Assembly (NCBI GenBank): GCA_020634215.1
Contig: JACKCD010000020.1
Coordinates: 34,686-98,685 of the forward strand
Direction: 5' to 3'
DNA length: 64,000 nucleotides
Source: Ardenticatenaceae bacterium
Lineage (GTDB): Bacteria > Chloroflexota > Anaerolineae > Promineifilales > Promineifilaceae
The translations under genes were made by a program, and so were the position numbers. Shown one piece after another: positions 46,612 through 54,811 of the stretch; position 1 is the first letter of the stretch; the number at the start of each line of letters is the position of its first letter. The notes beneath the pieces were generated by a model. That model was not told where the DNA came from and ran no database searches. It saw only the letters and a list, made by a program, of their open reading frames with translations.

Positions 46612-47441
46612 TCCCCATCATTCAACAGGACAGTTCGTTTACGGCCGTTTATCACCCCACCCCGCCCCACAATCGAGCGATCCAGCACCGCATTTTCCAC
46701 TTGGGCATTCGCATCAACGATGCAGTTAGTCAGCACCGATTCACGGACAACGGCATCGGAGCCGATGGCGACAAAGGGGCCGATGACAGCTTTTTCCACA
46801 ACGGCCGTTTCTGCCACAAACACCGGCGGCAGCACCGTAAACTCCTCCCCATACCCCCGCTCAATCGCATCCTCGCTGGCAAACCCCAGCCCCAATAGCC
46901 GTTCGTTGGCGTGGAGCCACGTTGCAATCGAGTCAACCGGGGCGCAAAAATCGGGCGTTAGCTGTTCCACACGCAACCCAGCAACGGCAGCCAATTGGGG
47001 TAAATTTTGCCAAACGGCCGTTTCACCCACCACCCTGGCCGCCTGTTTGCCACTGCGAAACCAGTACACCCCGGCCGTACCCGTTCTTTCCGACGGCCAG
47101 TGAATAAAATCGGCTTTGGAAGCGGCAAACGAAGCCCAGCGAATGTCAAACGCGGTGTGGGCGGTGAGGAAAAAAACGGCCGTTTCCCCCGCCCCGGCCG
47201 CCATCGAACTCGCCACCACCACCCGCAGCCCCGGCCATTCCGCCGCCAGCCACGCCACCACCAGCCCCAAATTGCTGCCAACCAGCACCAGTTCCTTCAC
47301 CCCCGCCTCGGTCAATTCGGCCAGCGTATGATCCAGCAAGGTGCTGTTGGCAAGGGGAAGCAGCGCCGGATGTCGGTCGGTGATAAACGGCCGTAAATCC
47401 ACCTCATACCCCGTAAACTGTAAAATCGCCTTCATAAGCAT
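46596..47441 (-). CDS. Degenerate nucleotidyltransferase-like protein with left-handed beta-helix
   Basis: The 281-residue protein is built like sugar-nucleotide pyrophosphorylases: an N-terminal half with TDRHPALLPLANSTLLDHTLAEL and a C-terminal hexapeptide-repeat region (about 205-270, with VIGPFVAIGSDAVVRESVLTNCIVD). The nucleotide-binding GGxGTRLxP loop is absent; the sequence there reads LQFTGYEVDLRPF. The protein is also shorter than GlmU or GlgC relatives. It may be a non-catalytic or regulatory homologue. A start at 47435 is equally likely. It lies between gatA and the aminotransferase on the same strand, 30 bp from gatA. Confidence 0.65.
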   Translation of the reverse strand: MLMKAILQFTGYEVDLRPFITDRHPALLPLANSTLLDHTLAELTEAGVKELVLVGSNLGLVVAWLAAEWPGLRVVVASSMAAGAGETAVFFLTAHTAFDIRWASFAASKADFIHWPSERTGTAGVYWFRSGKQAARVVGETAVWQNLPQLAAVAGLRVEQLTPDFCAPVDSIATWLHANERLLGLGFASEDAIERGYGEEFTVLPPVFVAETAVVEKAVIGPFVAIGSDAVVRESVLTNCIVDANAQVENAVLDRSIVGRGGVINGRKRTVLLNDGEEIGD

Positions 47442-47471
47442 GTAGGGGCGTATTGCATACGCCCCTTTATC

Positions 47472-48929
47472 TTAACCACCAATCACCGGTTGCCGCAAAT
47501 GCCACTCCGTCGCCTGTTCATAGGCAAAGGCTGCATTCAAAATCGTCGCCTCTTGCAGCGTGTTGCCAATCAACTGCAAGCCAATCGGTAGCCCTCGCCC
47601 ATCAAACCCGCACGGAACCGACAAGCCACAGCTTGCACTCAGGTTCAGCGGCAGGGTGAAAATATCGGCTAAAAAGAGAGCCAGCGAATCGTTGACCTTT
47701 TCGCCCAGCTTAAACGCCGTTGTTGGGCTAACCGGCCCGGCAATCACGTCCACATCGGCAAACGCCTTGTTAAAATCATTGATGATCAGCGTGCGCCCCT
47801 GCAACGCCTTGCCATAATATTCATCATAATAGCCGGTACTCAGCGCGTAAGTTCCCAACATAATCCGCTTTTTGGTTTCCGCGCCAAACAGCGCCCGCGT
47901 CTTTTGCACCGAATCAATGACATCGGCTCCGGCCACACGCGGCCCGTAGCGCACGCCGTCGTATCGCGCCAGATTGGTGCTGGCTTCGGCGGTGGCGATG
48001 AGGTAATAAATGGGCAGGGCGTAGCGGGAATGGGGCAAACTGATTTCCCGAATATCTGCACCGAGGTCGGCTAGTTGGTTGATGGCGGCACGAACGGCCG
48101 TTTCCACCTCCCCGTCCAACCCTTCAATAAAATACTCTTTCGGAACCCCCACCCGCAGCCCGCGAATGTCACCGGTCAACGCCGCCTCATAGTTTGGCAC
48201 GGGAACGTTAAGGGAAGTGGAGTCGCGGGGGTCAAAACCGGCCGTTGCCTGAAACATCGCCGTCACATCCGCCACCGTTCGGCCAAACACCCCCACCTGG
48301 TCCAGCGACGACGCATAGGCCACCACTCCCCAGCGCGACATCCGCCCATAGGTAGGGCGCAGCCCCACAATGTTGCAAAACGAAGCCGGTTGCCGCACGC
48401 TACCGCCGGTGTCTGTGCCAAATGCCGCATACGCCATGCGGCCGGCCACTGCCGCCGCGCTGCCGCCGCTGCTCCCCCCCGGCACCCGCTCCAAATCCCA
48501 CGGGTTATGAGTGGCAAAATAGGCCGACGTTTCCGTTGAAGACCCCATCGCAAATTCATCGGTGTTGGTTTTGCCCAGCAGTACTGCCCCCGCCTCTGCC
48601 AGTTTGTCCACCACAAAGGCGTTATACGGCGGCACAAATCCTTCCAAAATCTTGCTGCCGGCCGTTGTCGCCACCCCCCGCGTGCAAAACATATCTTTAA
48701 CAGCCACAGGCACACCCAACAAGGGCGTACGCTCTCCTGCCGCCAGCCGCTTGTCCGCCGCCGCTGCCTGTTCCAGTGCCAGATCATCAGTCACAGTCAG
48801 ATAACTTTTGACCTCGTTATCCACCGCCACAATGCGATCCAGCATCGCCTCAGTCGCCACCACGCTAGTCACTTGCCCAGCCCACAGCGCATCACGTAAT
48901 TCAGTTAAAGTAAGTGTTGTTAAATCCAT
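47472..48929 (-). CDS. gatA: Aspartyl/glutamyl-tRNA amidotransferase subunit A
   Basis: The 485-residue protein is the amidase subunit that hydrolyses glutamine to feed ammonia to GatB. The amidase-signature triad is visible: Lys in GVPVAVKDMFCT, the cis-Ser in TDTGGSVRQPA, and the nucleophile Ser in the same GGS segment, preceded by PGGSSGGSAAAVA. The start at 48929 (MDLTTLTLTELRD) fits the family; an upstream extension of 19 residues is translated poly-A leader. A RelE-like toxin-antitoxin pair lies between it and gatC. Confidence 0.96.
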   Translation of the reverse strand: MDLTTLTLTELRDALWAGQVTSVVATEAMLDRIVAVDNEVKSYLTVTDDLALEQAAAADKRLAAGERTPLLGVPVAVKDMFCTRGVATTAGSKILEGFVPPYNAFVVDKLAEAGAVLLGKTNTDEFAMGSSTETSAYFATHNPWDLERVPGGSSGGSAAAVAGRMAYAAFGTDTGGSVRQPASFCNIVGLRPTYGRMSRWGVVAYASSLDQVGVFGRTVADVTAMFQATAGFDPRDSTSLNVPVPNYEAALTGDIRGLRVGVPKEYFIEGLDGEVETAVRAAINQLADLGADIREISLPHSRYALPIYYLIATAEASTNLARYDGVRYGPRVAGADVIDSVQKTRALFGAETKKRIMLGTYALSTGYYDEYYGKALQGRTLIINDFNKAFADVDVIAGPVSPTTAFKLGEKVNDSLALFLADIFTLPLNLSASCGLSVPCGFDGRGLPIGLQLIGNTLQEATILNAAFAYEQATEWHLRQPVIGG

Positions 48930-49004
48930 TGCGTTTACAAAAAAAAACAGGACGCTCGGCCCTGTCATTGCCTCTTGTACCCCCACTTTATCAACTGCCT
49001 AACC

Positions 49005-49274
49005 CTAAAATTGTTTCAGCAACTTATCGTATTCATGGTGAGGGCCAATCCAGAACCAGACAATCACATCGCCTTTCATCACCCCAACAACACGACAATC
49101 TTTATTCACTCTGGCTGAGTAAATTGGCTGCGTAGCATGAATTTTTTTGAAACGCAAGCTAGGATGAGAAGGGTTTTGGCGAAATAAGCGATAAGCCTCA
49201 CGCGCTTGCTGTCTAGTTTGCATTGGCAGCAAGCCTAACAGCTTTCTAAATTGCTCCGTTGTATGCGACTTCAT
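49005..49274 (-). CDS. RelE/ParE-like toxin candidate
   Basis: The 89-residue basic protein has the small alpha/beta fold pattern of the RelE/ParE superfamily: two helices (TEQFRKLLGLLPMQTRQQAREA), then PSLRFKKIHATQPIYSARVNKDCRVVGVMKGDVIVWFWIGPHHEYDKLL. The ending with WIGPHxEYD is typical of the ParE-like subset. Members usually cleave mRNA at the ribosome or poison gyrase; which applies is not clear. It overlaps the preceding antitoxin gene by 4 bp (ATGA). Confidence 0.75.
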   Translation of the reverse strand: MKSHTTEQFRKLLGLLPMQTRQQAREAYRLFRQNPSHPSLRFKKIHATQPIYSARVNKDCRVVGVMKGDVIVWFWIGPHHEYDKLLKQF

Positions 49275-49489
49275 AAAGCATCAGGATCAAGTGGTTCGGT
49301 TTTCCCCTCATCATATTCTAGTAAAGCTTGATTAGCTAGTGTAGCTAATAAATCTTGCGAATCTTCAAACAGTCTATCCCAACGTGCTTCTGCTTCCAAT
49401 TCAGCCATGATCCAAGCAGCAAAAGCATCTTGTTCCACTTCTGGGAGGTTAGCAACCCTATTAAACGCTTTTTCAAGAGCTAAAGTCAT
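49271..49489 (-). CDS. Antitoxin candidate of the RelE-like pair
   Basis: The 72-residue acidic protein (AFNRVANLPEVEQDAFAAWI, ARWDRLFEDSQDLLATLA, EGKTEPLDPDAL) matches the small antitoxins commonly placed before RelE/ParE-like toxins. The stop overlaps the toxin start. It lies 17 bp downstream of gatC on the same strand. Confidence 0.72.
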   Translation of the reverse strand: MTLALEKAFNRVANLPEVEQDAFAAWIMAELEAEARWDRLFEDSQDLLATLANQALLEYDEGKTEPLDPDAL

Positions 49490-49506
49490 CGTTTTAATCC
49501 ATTCCT

Positions 49507-49815
49507 TTAGGAATCATCCAGCACAGTTTGAATTTGAAACTGATTTTGGGCGTGTTGGGGTGCGTTGTGCAACACTTCGTCCATTGGCAGTGAAGGGGCA
49601 ACTATGTCTGCCCGCATCACGTTTTGCTGCGCCACAAGGTGACCCACGGCATGGGCTGTCGGCGGCAGGTCAGCCAAATCCAGCTCACTCAGCATCGCCA
49701 CATAATCCAAAATATCAGAGATCTGATGCTGATACTCCGCCACTTCCTCATCTGTCAGTGCCAACCGTGCCAGATGAGCAATTTTTTGTACTTCGTCCTT
49801 GGTTAAAGCCATCAT
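49507..49815 (-). CDS. gatC: Aspartyl/glutamyl-tRNA amidotransferase subunit C
   Basis: The 102-residue protein shows the GatC pattern: LTKDEVQKIAHLARLALTDEE, then QISDILDYVAMLSELDL and a C-terminal MRADIVAPSLPMDEVLHNAP. GatC wraps around GatA and links it to GatB. It starts the gat run on the minus strand, 46 bp downstream of def. Confidence 0.94.
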   Translation of the reverse strand: MMALTKDEVQKIAHLARLALTDEEVAEYQHQISDILDYVAMLSELDLADLPPTAHAVGHLVAQQNVMRADIVAPSLPMDEVLHNAPQHAQNQFQIQTVLDDS

Positions 49816-49861
49816 GAAAAAATTATAGCATCCGCCTTAGCATAAACAAACGGCACTATCT

Positions 49862-50389
49862 TTACCGCCCTCGCCGGTCATATTCCTCTTCCGTCCAGAA
49901 ATTCTCTGGAGCTGTCAGCTTATCAATATAGAGTTCCCCATTCAGATGATCGATCTCATGCTGGAAAATCCGCGCATCCCACCCCTCTAAATCCAGCTTC
50001 ATTTTGCGACCAAAGCGGTCTTGGGCACGCACCCGAATGGATTCATGTCGGGTTACTTCGCCTACGTAACCGGGAATAGACAGGCATCCCTCAATCCCAT
50101 CCACCACCTCGCCCGACCGCCAAACGATTTTGGGGTTTATAATGACATACAAATCGCGGCTGCCTTCAACCTCGTTGCCGCTATCGTCTGTTTCCGGCAA
50201 CGTTTCAATAACCGCCATGTTAAGCGGTTCACCAACTTGTGGCGCAGCCAGCCCCACACCGGGAGCTTCGCGCATTGTTTCAATCATGTCGTCAATCAAC
50301 TTTTGCAAACCGGTATCAAACTTTGTAACTGGACGTGTCTTCTGTCGCAGTACAGCGTTGGGTAATTTTACAATCTCTAAAATAGCCAT
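49862..50389 (-). CDS. def: Peptide deformylase
   Basis: The 175-residue protein has the three deformylase motifs: GVGLAAPQVG (45-53, Gln 51), EGCLSIPG (Cys 102 metal ligand) and QHEIDHLNG (His 144, Glu 145, His 148). It removes the formyl group from nascent N-terminal methionine using Fe2+ or another divalent metal. Its position ahead of gatC fits a translation-related operon. Confidence 0.97.
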   Translation of the reverse strand: MAILEIVKLPNAVLRQKTRPVTKFDTGLQKLIDDMIETMREAPGVGLAAPQVGEPLNMAVIETLPETDDSGNEVEGSRDLYVIINPKIVWRSGEVVDGIEGCLSIPGYVGEVTRHESIRVRAQDRFGRKMKLDLEGWDARIFQHEIDHLNGELYIDKLTAPENFWTEEEYDRRGR

Positions 50390-50411
50390 CTTCTTCTAGT
50401 TGTTGCTGGAA

Positions 50412-50450
50412 CAATCTTAAGGCAAACGGCCTCCTGCCATGCTAAGATTG
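50412..50450. terminator. Inverted repeat between the cNMP/PH gene and def
   Basis: CAATCTTA and TAAGATTG pair, with GGCA/TGCC extending the stem inside. It lies directly after the stop of the minus-strand cNMP/PH gene. There is no T-run, so Rho-independent termination is uncertain. Confidence 0.4.
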
Positions 50451-50451
50451 A

Positions 50452-52338
50452 TTAGTTGCTTTCAAGCTCAGCGTTCATGGCTGGTGGCGTTCGACGTGGA
50501 ATCCGCTCTTGCTCCGTTGCTTGTTTATACACATCCATTAAAACAGAATATTCTTTGCGGCGACTTTCGCTTTCGCGCTGGCGGCGACGCACTCGTGCCT
50601 GGTCCATACGGCGGAAAATGTCGCTTTGCACCTGGCTGGGGTTAGCAACATCTTCAAAAACAATGTTGGCGTTTGCGCCGGCCGTCTCCACAACCACATC
50701 TCCGTAATTAAACAGCGTCGGCATCAACCCCGGCCGATCCGCATTCACATTCTGCACATTATCAATCCCGGCCTGCTTACGGCTTTCGCCAAAGCCAAAC
50801 GGCCGTCTATCAATATCAATCACAAATTTGTCTGTCACCTGAAACGTATCATTGCGCCAATCCTCAACCTGCCACACCAGCCAGCCCAAATCTACCGCCA
50901 GAAACAGCCCAAACACCAGCAGCAGTTGCCCCGCCCCCACAGTAGAAAACCGCGCCAGCAAAAAAGCGATCACAACCAGCAACAAGGCAACCAATACCGG
51001 CCAAACGATCTCCTTAACTAAAACAAAGGCATGCTTGCGATACGTAATCACAATTCCATCCTTGCCTTCTCCCTCTACCCGCGATTGAAAACTGCGGCGC
51101 AGTCGCTGCCAAAAGCTAGGCTCCACCTTCACCGGCGGTGGCAAGTCACTGTCTTCATCTTTAACCAACTCATAAGGCGGATCAACCTTAAAATGCTTCT
51201 CAATCGTCTGGCGCATGTTCATCTGCTCTCGCGCCTCATCCAAATTGCGCGTGCGCTGATTTAACCGCTGCAAGACTTTCAGAACATCATCCGGGTTGTC
51301 AATGTTGTCAAACAACACCTGCCCCACTGCCGATGCGGTCTTAATCCGCGCCGTGCCAATACCCAGAATGTTAGCGATCAGGTTGGGTCGGTCAATTTCA
51401 AAGTTTTGAATCTGATGGATCGGGATTTTGTTAATGCGAATCTGAAATTTGACTAAGTCAAATTCACGGTGTGCCAAATGCTTGTTGGTAATAACAAAAT
51501 AATCAAGTGCCCAATCTAGGAGGCGAAAAGCCATGACCGCCAAGAAGATGAGCATGATGACACCTGGCACAACAATAGTCAATGTGTTCCAAACGCCAAC
51601 ATCACCATTCCGGGCAACCGCTGCCTGCGCTTCTGCACGCAACAACAGGTAGGCAATGGTGGGGACAACAATAAACCCGAACAACCAGCCCAACTCACCC
51701 AAGAGCAAATATTTCCAACTACGCCGCGCTTGATATTCCACCAACTCATCTGGCAGCAGGCTAATAGCAGCACTGCGTTTATCAGCATGTATACGGGTTT
51801 TTCGTGCTAAAGTCCACCCCAGTTCCGATAAACCTGTCTCGACTTCTTCCCCGTCAATCAAAACGGTTTCATAACCAGGTTCAAACCGTTCAAGGATGGA
51901 GGGCATTCGCTCTAATAGGCTCAGAAAATCATCTTTCTTGATGATAATGACGCTACCGCCTTCGGTTAGCGGTGCTTGCACTGTGGCCGGATAGGCATCT
52001 TCCACAAAAAGCCATTCTTCATAGAAAAAGTCATTAGGTAGATAATGGGTAATACTGGTTTCGGTAACATCGCCCCGTTTATCAACAGCACGGGCAATTA
52101 AACGGCCGTTTTTCACGATATGCAAACTATCGGCTACATCCCGTTGGTATGCCACCACCGCACCCGGTTCAAACTTATATTCCCGGCTGATCCGCGCTAC
52201 CTCATCCAGTTCATACTCATCCAAAGCCGCAAACAAAGGAAGCTGTCGTAAAAATTGTCGTTTACTCGTCACAGAACTATCCCAGAGAACTTCGCTCGAA
52301 AACACAACTACAAACGAGTTGCGCCGCTTTTGCCTCAT
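50452..52338 (-). CDS. Cyclic-nucleotide-binding domain fused to two membrane PH-like modules
   Basis: The 628-residue protein has an N-terminal cNMP-binding domain (about 25-150): LPLFAALDEYELDEVARIS, FEPGAVVAYQRDVADSLHIVKNGRLIA, and a core that lacks the usual GExxLL..RAATV phosphate cassette, reading instead NDFFYEEWLFVEDAYPATVQA. Then come two pairs of membrane helices (about 215-290 and 435-490), each followed by a bacterial PH-like (bPH2) domain: DYFVITNKHLAHREFD...INKIPIHQIQNFEID and DTFQVTDKFVIDIDRRP...GIDNVQNVNAD. A basic C-terminal coiled coil follows. No enzyme domain is present. ATG 52338 is preferred for GGAG upstream. It likely links ligand sensing to the membrane, but its role is unknown. 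Confidence 0.82.
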   Translation of the reverse strand: MRQKRRNSFVVVFSSEVLWDSSVTSKRQFLRQLPLFAALDEYELDEVARISREYKFEPGAVVAYQRDVADSLHIVKNGRLIARAVDKRGDVTETSITHYLPNDFFYEEWLFVEDAYPATVQAPLTEGGSVIIIKKDDFLSLLERMPSILERFEPGYETVLIDGEEVETGLSELGWTLARKTRIHADKRSAAISLLPDELVEYQARRSWKYLLLGELGWLFGFIVVPTIAYLLLRAEAQAAVARNGDVGVWNTLTIVVPGVIMLIFLAVMAFRLLDWALDYFVITNKHLAHREFDLVKFQIRINKIPIHQIQNFEIDRPNLIANILGIGTARIKTASAVGQVLFDNIDNPDDVLKVLQRLNQRTRNLDEAREQMNMRQTIEKHFKVDPPYELVKDEDSDLPPPVKVEPSFWQRLRRSFQSRVEGEGKDGIVITYRKHAFVLVKEIVWPVLVALLLVVIAFLLARFSTVGAGQLLLVFGLFLAVDLGWLVWQVEDWRNDTFQVTDKFVIDIDRRPFGFGESRKQAGIDNVQNVNADRPGLMPTLFNYGDVVVETAGANANIVFEDVANPSQVQSDIFRRMDQARVRRRQRESESRRKEYSVLMDVYKQATEQERIPRRTPPAMNAELESN

Positions 52339-52461
52339 GGCAATCTCCAAAGAACGTTATTTTAACATAAGATCAAAGGCATGTGAAGCGAATATTGCTT
52401 ACAATGCGCGGCTGCTGTATCATCCGACCATCCTACAAAACCCTGAACCATGGAGGCATTT

Positions 52462-53412
52462 ATGTCCCGTCTTGCATTAGTAGCCATTGGTGGCAACTCG
52501 CTTATCACCGATCCTAAAAACCCCGATATACCCCACCAATGGGATGCCGTTCGTGAAACGTGCCGCCACTTAGCCGATATGGTTGAACAAGGCTGGCGGC
52601 TGGTTATCACCCACGGCAACGGCCCTCAGGTGGGCTACATTCTACGCCGCAATGAGTTAGCAGCTCACGAAGTCCACACCACCCCGCTCGATCTCATTGT
52701 GGCTGATACCCAAGGGGCAATTGGCTATATGCTTCAGCAGGCGCTGCGGAATGAATTATTTAGCCGAGGCATTCGCAAACCCATTGTTACCCTTGTCACC
52801 CAAGTGCTGGTAGACAAAGATGATACCGCTTTTCAAAATCCCACGAAACCCATTGGCAGCTTTATGAGCCAGGCCGAGGCTCAGATTTTTGAAAAGCAGG
52901 GGTGGCAAGTGATGGAAGATGCTGGGCGCGGTTGGCGGCGTGTGGTTGCTTCCCCTGAGCCACTGCGAATCATTGAAGAAGATGCTATTTTGCAGTTGCT
53001 CAATAGTGGTGCTATTGTGATTGCGGTAGGGGGTGGCGGCATTCCTGTCGTCCACAATCAGCACGGGGAATTGCGTGAACTAGGTGGCGTTTATGCCGTG
53101 ATTGATAAGGATCGCGCTAGTGCAGTGCTGGCAAGCAGCCTGTGGGCTGATTTGTTCCTTATTTCCACGGGCGTGGAGCAAGTGGCGATCAATTTTAACA
53201 CGCCACAGCAAGAAAATTTGGCTCGGATAACGGCCGTTAACCTCACCAACTATCTTAAGGAAGGACACTTTGCTCCCGGCAGCATGAAGCCCAAAGTAGA
53301 GGCCGTCTTGACATTTCTGCAAAAAACAGGAAAATCTGCCCTGATTACGAATCCCACAAATATTGCCCGAGCCCTACGTTACGAAACTGGAACTTGGATC
53401 GAAGCCGTTTAG
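52462..53412 (+). CDS. arcC: Carbamate kinase
   Basis: The 316-residue protein belongs to the amino-acid-kinase fold. ALVAIGGNSLI, ITHGNGPQVGYIL, IVIAVGGGGIPVV and DKDRASAVLASSLWADLFLISTGVEQV are the carbamate kinase signatures. The enzyme makes ATP from carbamoyl phosphate in fermentative arginine or purine-derived catabolism. GGAGG precedes the ATG at 52462. No arginine deiminase or ornithine transcarbamoylase gene is adjacent; the nucleoside importer lies about 1.4 kb downstream. Confidence 0.95.
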   Translation: MSRLALVAIGGNSLITDPKNPDIPHQWDAVRETCRHLADMVEQGWRLVITHGNGPQVGYILRRNELAAHEVHTTPLDLIVADTQGAIGYMLQQALRNELFSRGIRKPIVTLVTQVLVDKDDTAFQNPTKPIGSFMSQAEAQIFEKQGWQVMEDAGRGWRRVVASPEPLRIIEEDAILQLLNSGAIVIAVGGGGIPVVHNQHGELRELGGVYAVIDKDRASAVLASSLWADLFLISTGVEQVAINFNTPQQENLARITAVNLTNYLKEGHFAPGSMKPKVEAVLTFLQKTGKSALITNPTNIARALRYETGTWIEAV

Positions 53413-53440
53413 GAATGCAACCATTGCTGTCTTTTTGGGC

Positions 53441-53473
53441 AGAAGAGGTTAGGTACCACACTTAACCTCTTCT
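53441..53473. promoter_or_regulatory. Perfect 11-bp inverted repeat before the M50-like gene
   Basis: AGAAGAGGTTA and TAACCTCTTCT pair around an 11-base loop containing GGTACC. It lies after arcC and 10 bp before the next ATG. No T-run follows, so it may be an operator, an mRNA hairpin or a weak terminator. Confidence 0.5.
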
Positions 53474-53482
53474 AGGGAAAAC

Positions 53483-54679
53483 ATGTTTGATCTGACGAGG
53501 CCATTCAGCCTCTTCAACCTTTTTAACCTTTTTACGCTCTTCTACGTTTACCGAGCGTTGCAGCTTGCCGTGCGTCTTGTACGCGAACGGCCGTTGCTGT
53601 CTAAAGAACCCCTTTCACGCTATCAACAAAGCCTTGCCGAACAAGCCTCTTTCTTTATCGGCGTTCCCCCAGGCGTATTTATTCATGAAATGTGTCACGC
53701 CCTGTCCATCTGGCTCTTTGGTGGACAGGTTGTCGAATTTGGGTACCGGGTGTTTTGGGGCTATGTTGTTCCCAACGGCCGTTTTTCCGCCGCCCAAGAT
53801 TGGTTCATCAGTTTAGCTGGCACCCTGGGCAACCTGCTGTTTGGCACTATCCTCTGGCTGGCATTGCGCCACAACAAAAGCAGCAGCGTCCGCTTTTTTG
53901 CCCTGCGTGCTTTTCGCTTCCAAGTGCATTTTGGTCTTATCTATTACCCGCTCTTTACCCTCTTCCTACCGGTTGGCGACTGGCTCACCATCTATAACTT
54001 TAGTGCTACGCCCGTTTTAAGTGGCTTAACGGCCGTTTTCCACGCCACCCTCCTCCTGCTGTTCCTCTACGCCGACCGCATTGGCTGGTTTGAAACGCCC
54101 AGCTTTGAAACAGTTGAAGCGCAAATGCAGTTTAGCCAGCTCGCCAGCAGCCTCAATACGCAAAACGAAAACGGCCGTTTGGCCTATATCAACTATCTTC
54201 GTAGCGGCCACGCCCCCAAACGCGCCCGCCGCGCTCTACAACAATTTTTGCAAGACAATCCGCATTCGGCCGTTGGGCATTTGCAGCAAGCCCTGCTCCA
54301 CAGTGAGGGGCAGCGCGAACTGTCCCAAAAAGCGTTTGAGAGTGCCCAACAGGCTCTTAACCTGGGTCTCACACAACCTCGGCAGCAGGCATTAGCACAT
54401 GAAATTGTGGCACGGTTTTATCTAGACCAGGGCAAGGGTCAGCCGGCGCGAGAACAGCTAACGATGGCACTTCTGGCACTGGGCAAAACGAGCGAAGCTG
54501 AACCACAGCAGGCGCGGCTGCTGCATTTACGTAGCCAGGCGTACCGCCGCGAAACGCGGTTAGATGAGGCACTTCGTGACCTGGACGACGCAATTTTGCT
54601 GGCACAGCAGGCAAATGATCAAAAAACGGCCGTTTTTTATCAAAAAGAAAAAGAGATAATGGCTCATACGTTTAGTTGA
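53483..54679 (+). CDS. M50-like membrane zinc peptidase with C-terminal TPR
   Basis: The 398-residue protein has several membrane helices in the first 200 residues with the zinc motif FIHEMCHALS (His 68, Glu 69, His 72) in one of them, and WFISLAGTLGNLLFGTILW in the next, as in site-2 proteases. A candidate third ligand is the Asp of LFLPVGDWLTI, taking the place of the usual NxxPxxxxDG. From about residue 235 onward there are helical repeats (TPR-like). Intramembrane proteolysis or a chaperone-like membrane role is inferred; no partner substrate is nearby. Confidence 0.75.
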   Translation: MFDLTRPFSLFNLFNLFTLFYVYRALQLAVRLVRERPLLSKEPLSRYQQSLAEQASFFIGVPPGVFIHEMCHALSIWLFGGQVVEFGYRVFWGYVVPNGRFSAAQDWFISLAGTLGNLLFGTILWLALRHNKSSSVRFFALRAFRFQVHFGLIYYPLFTLFLPVGDWLTIYNFSATPVLSGLTAVFHATLLLLFLYADRIGWFETPSFETVEAQMQFSQLASSLNTQNENGRLAYINYLRSGHAPKRARRALQQFLQDNPHSAVGHLQQALLHSEGQRELSQKAFESAQQALNLGLTQPRQQALAHEIVARFYLDQGKGQPAREQLTMALLALGKTSEAEPQQARLLHLRSQAYRRETRLDEALRDLDDAILLAQQANDQKTAVFYQKEKEIMAHTFS

Positions 54680-54811
54680 GAGAGGGAAAAACGGCCGTTG
54701 TCTAAATCACCCAAAGGAGGTGAGGCAATTCGACAATAAGCAAAATTAATCATACACAATGTAGCTTTGTAACTTACAAAAACGCAAAACTTTTTAGGAG
54801 AAGAAATTCAA

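Noticed and set aside
54712..54725. AAAGGAGGTGAGG as ribosome site for an unannotated gene
   Set aside because: No start codon with an open frame follows; the true lipoprotein start has its own site at 54796-54802.
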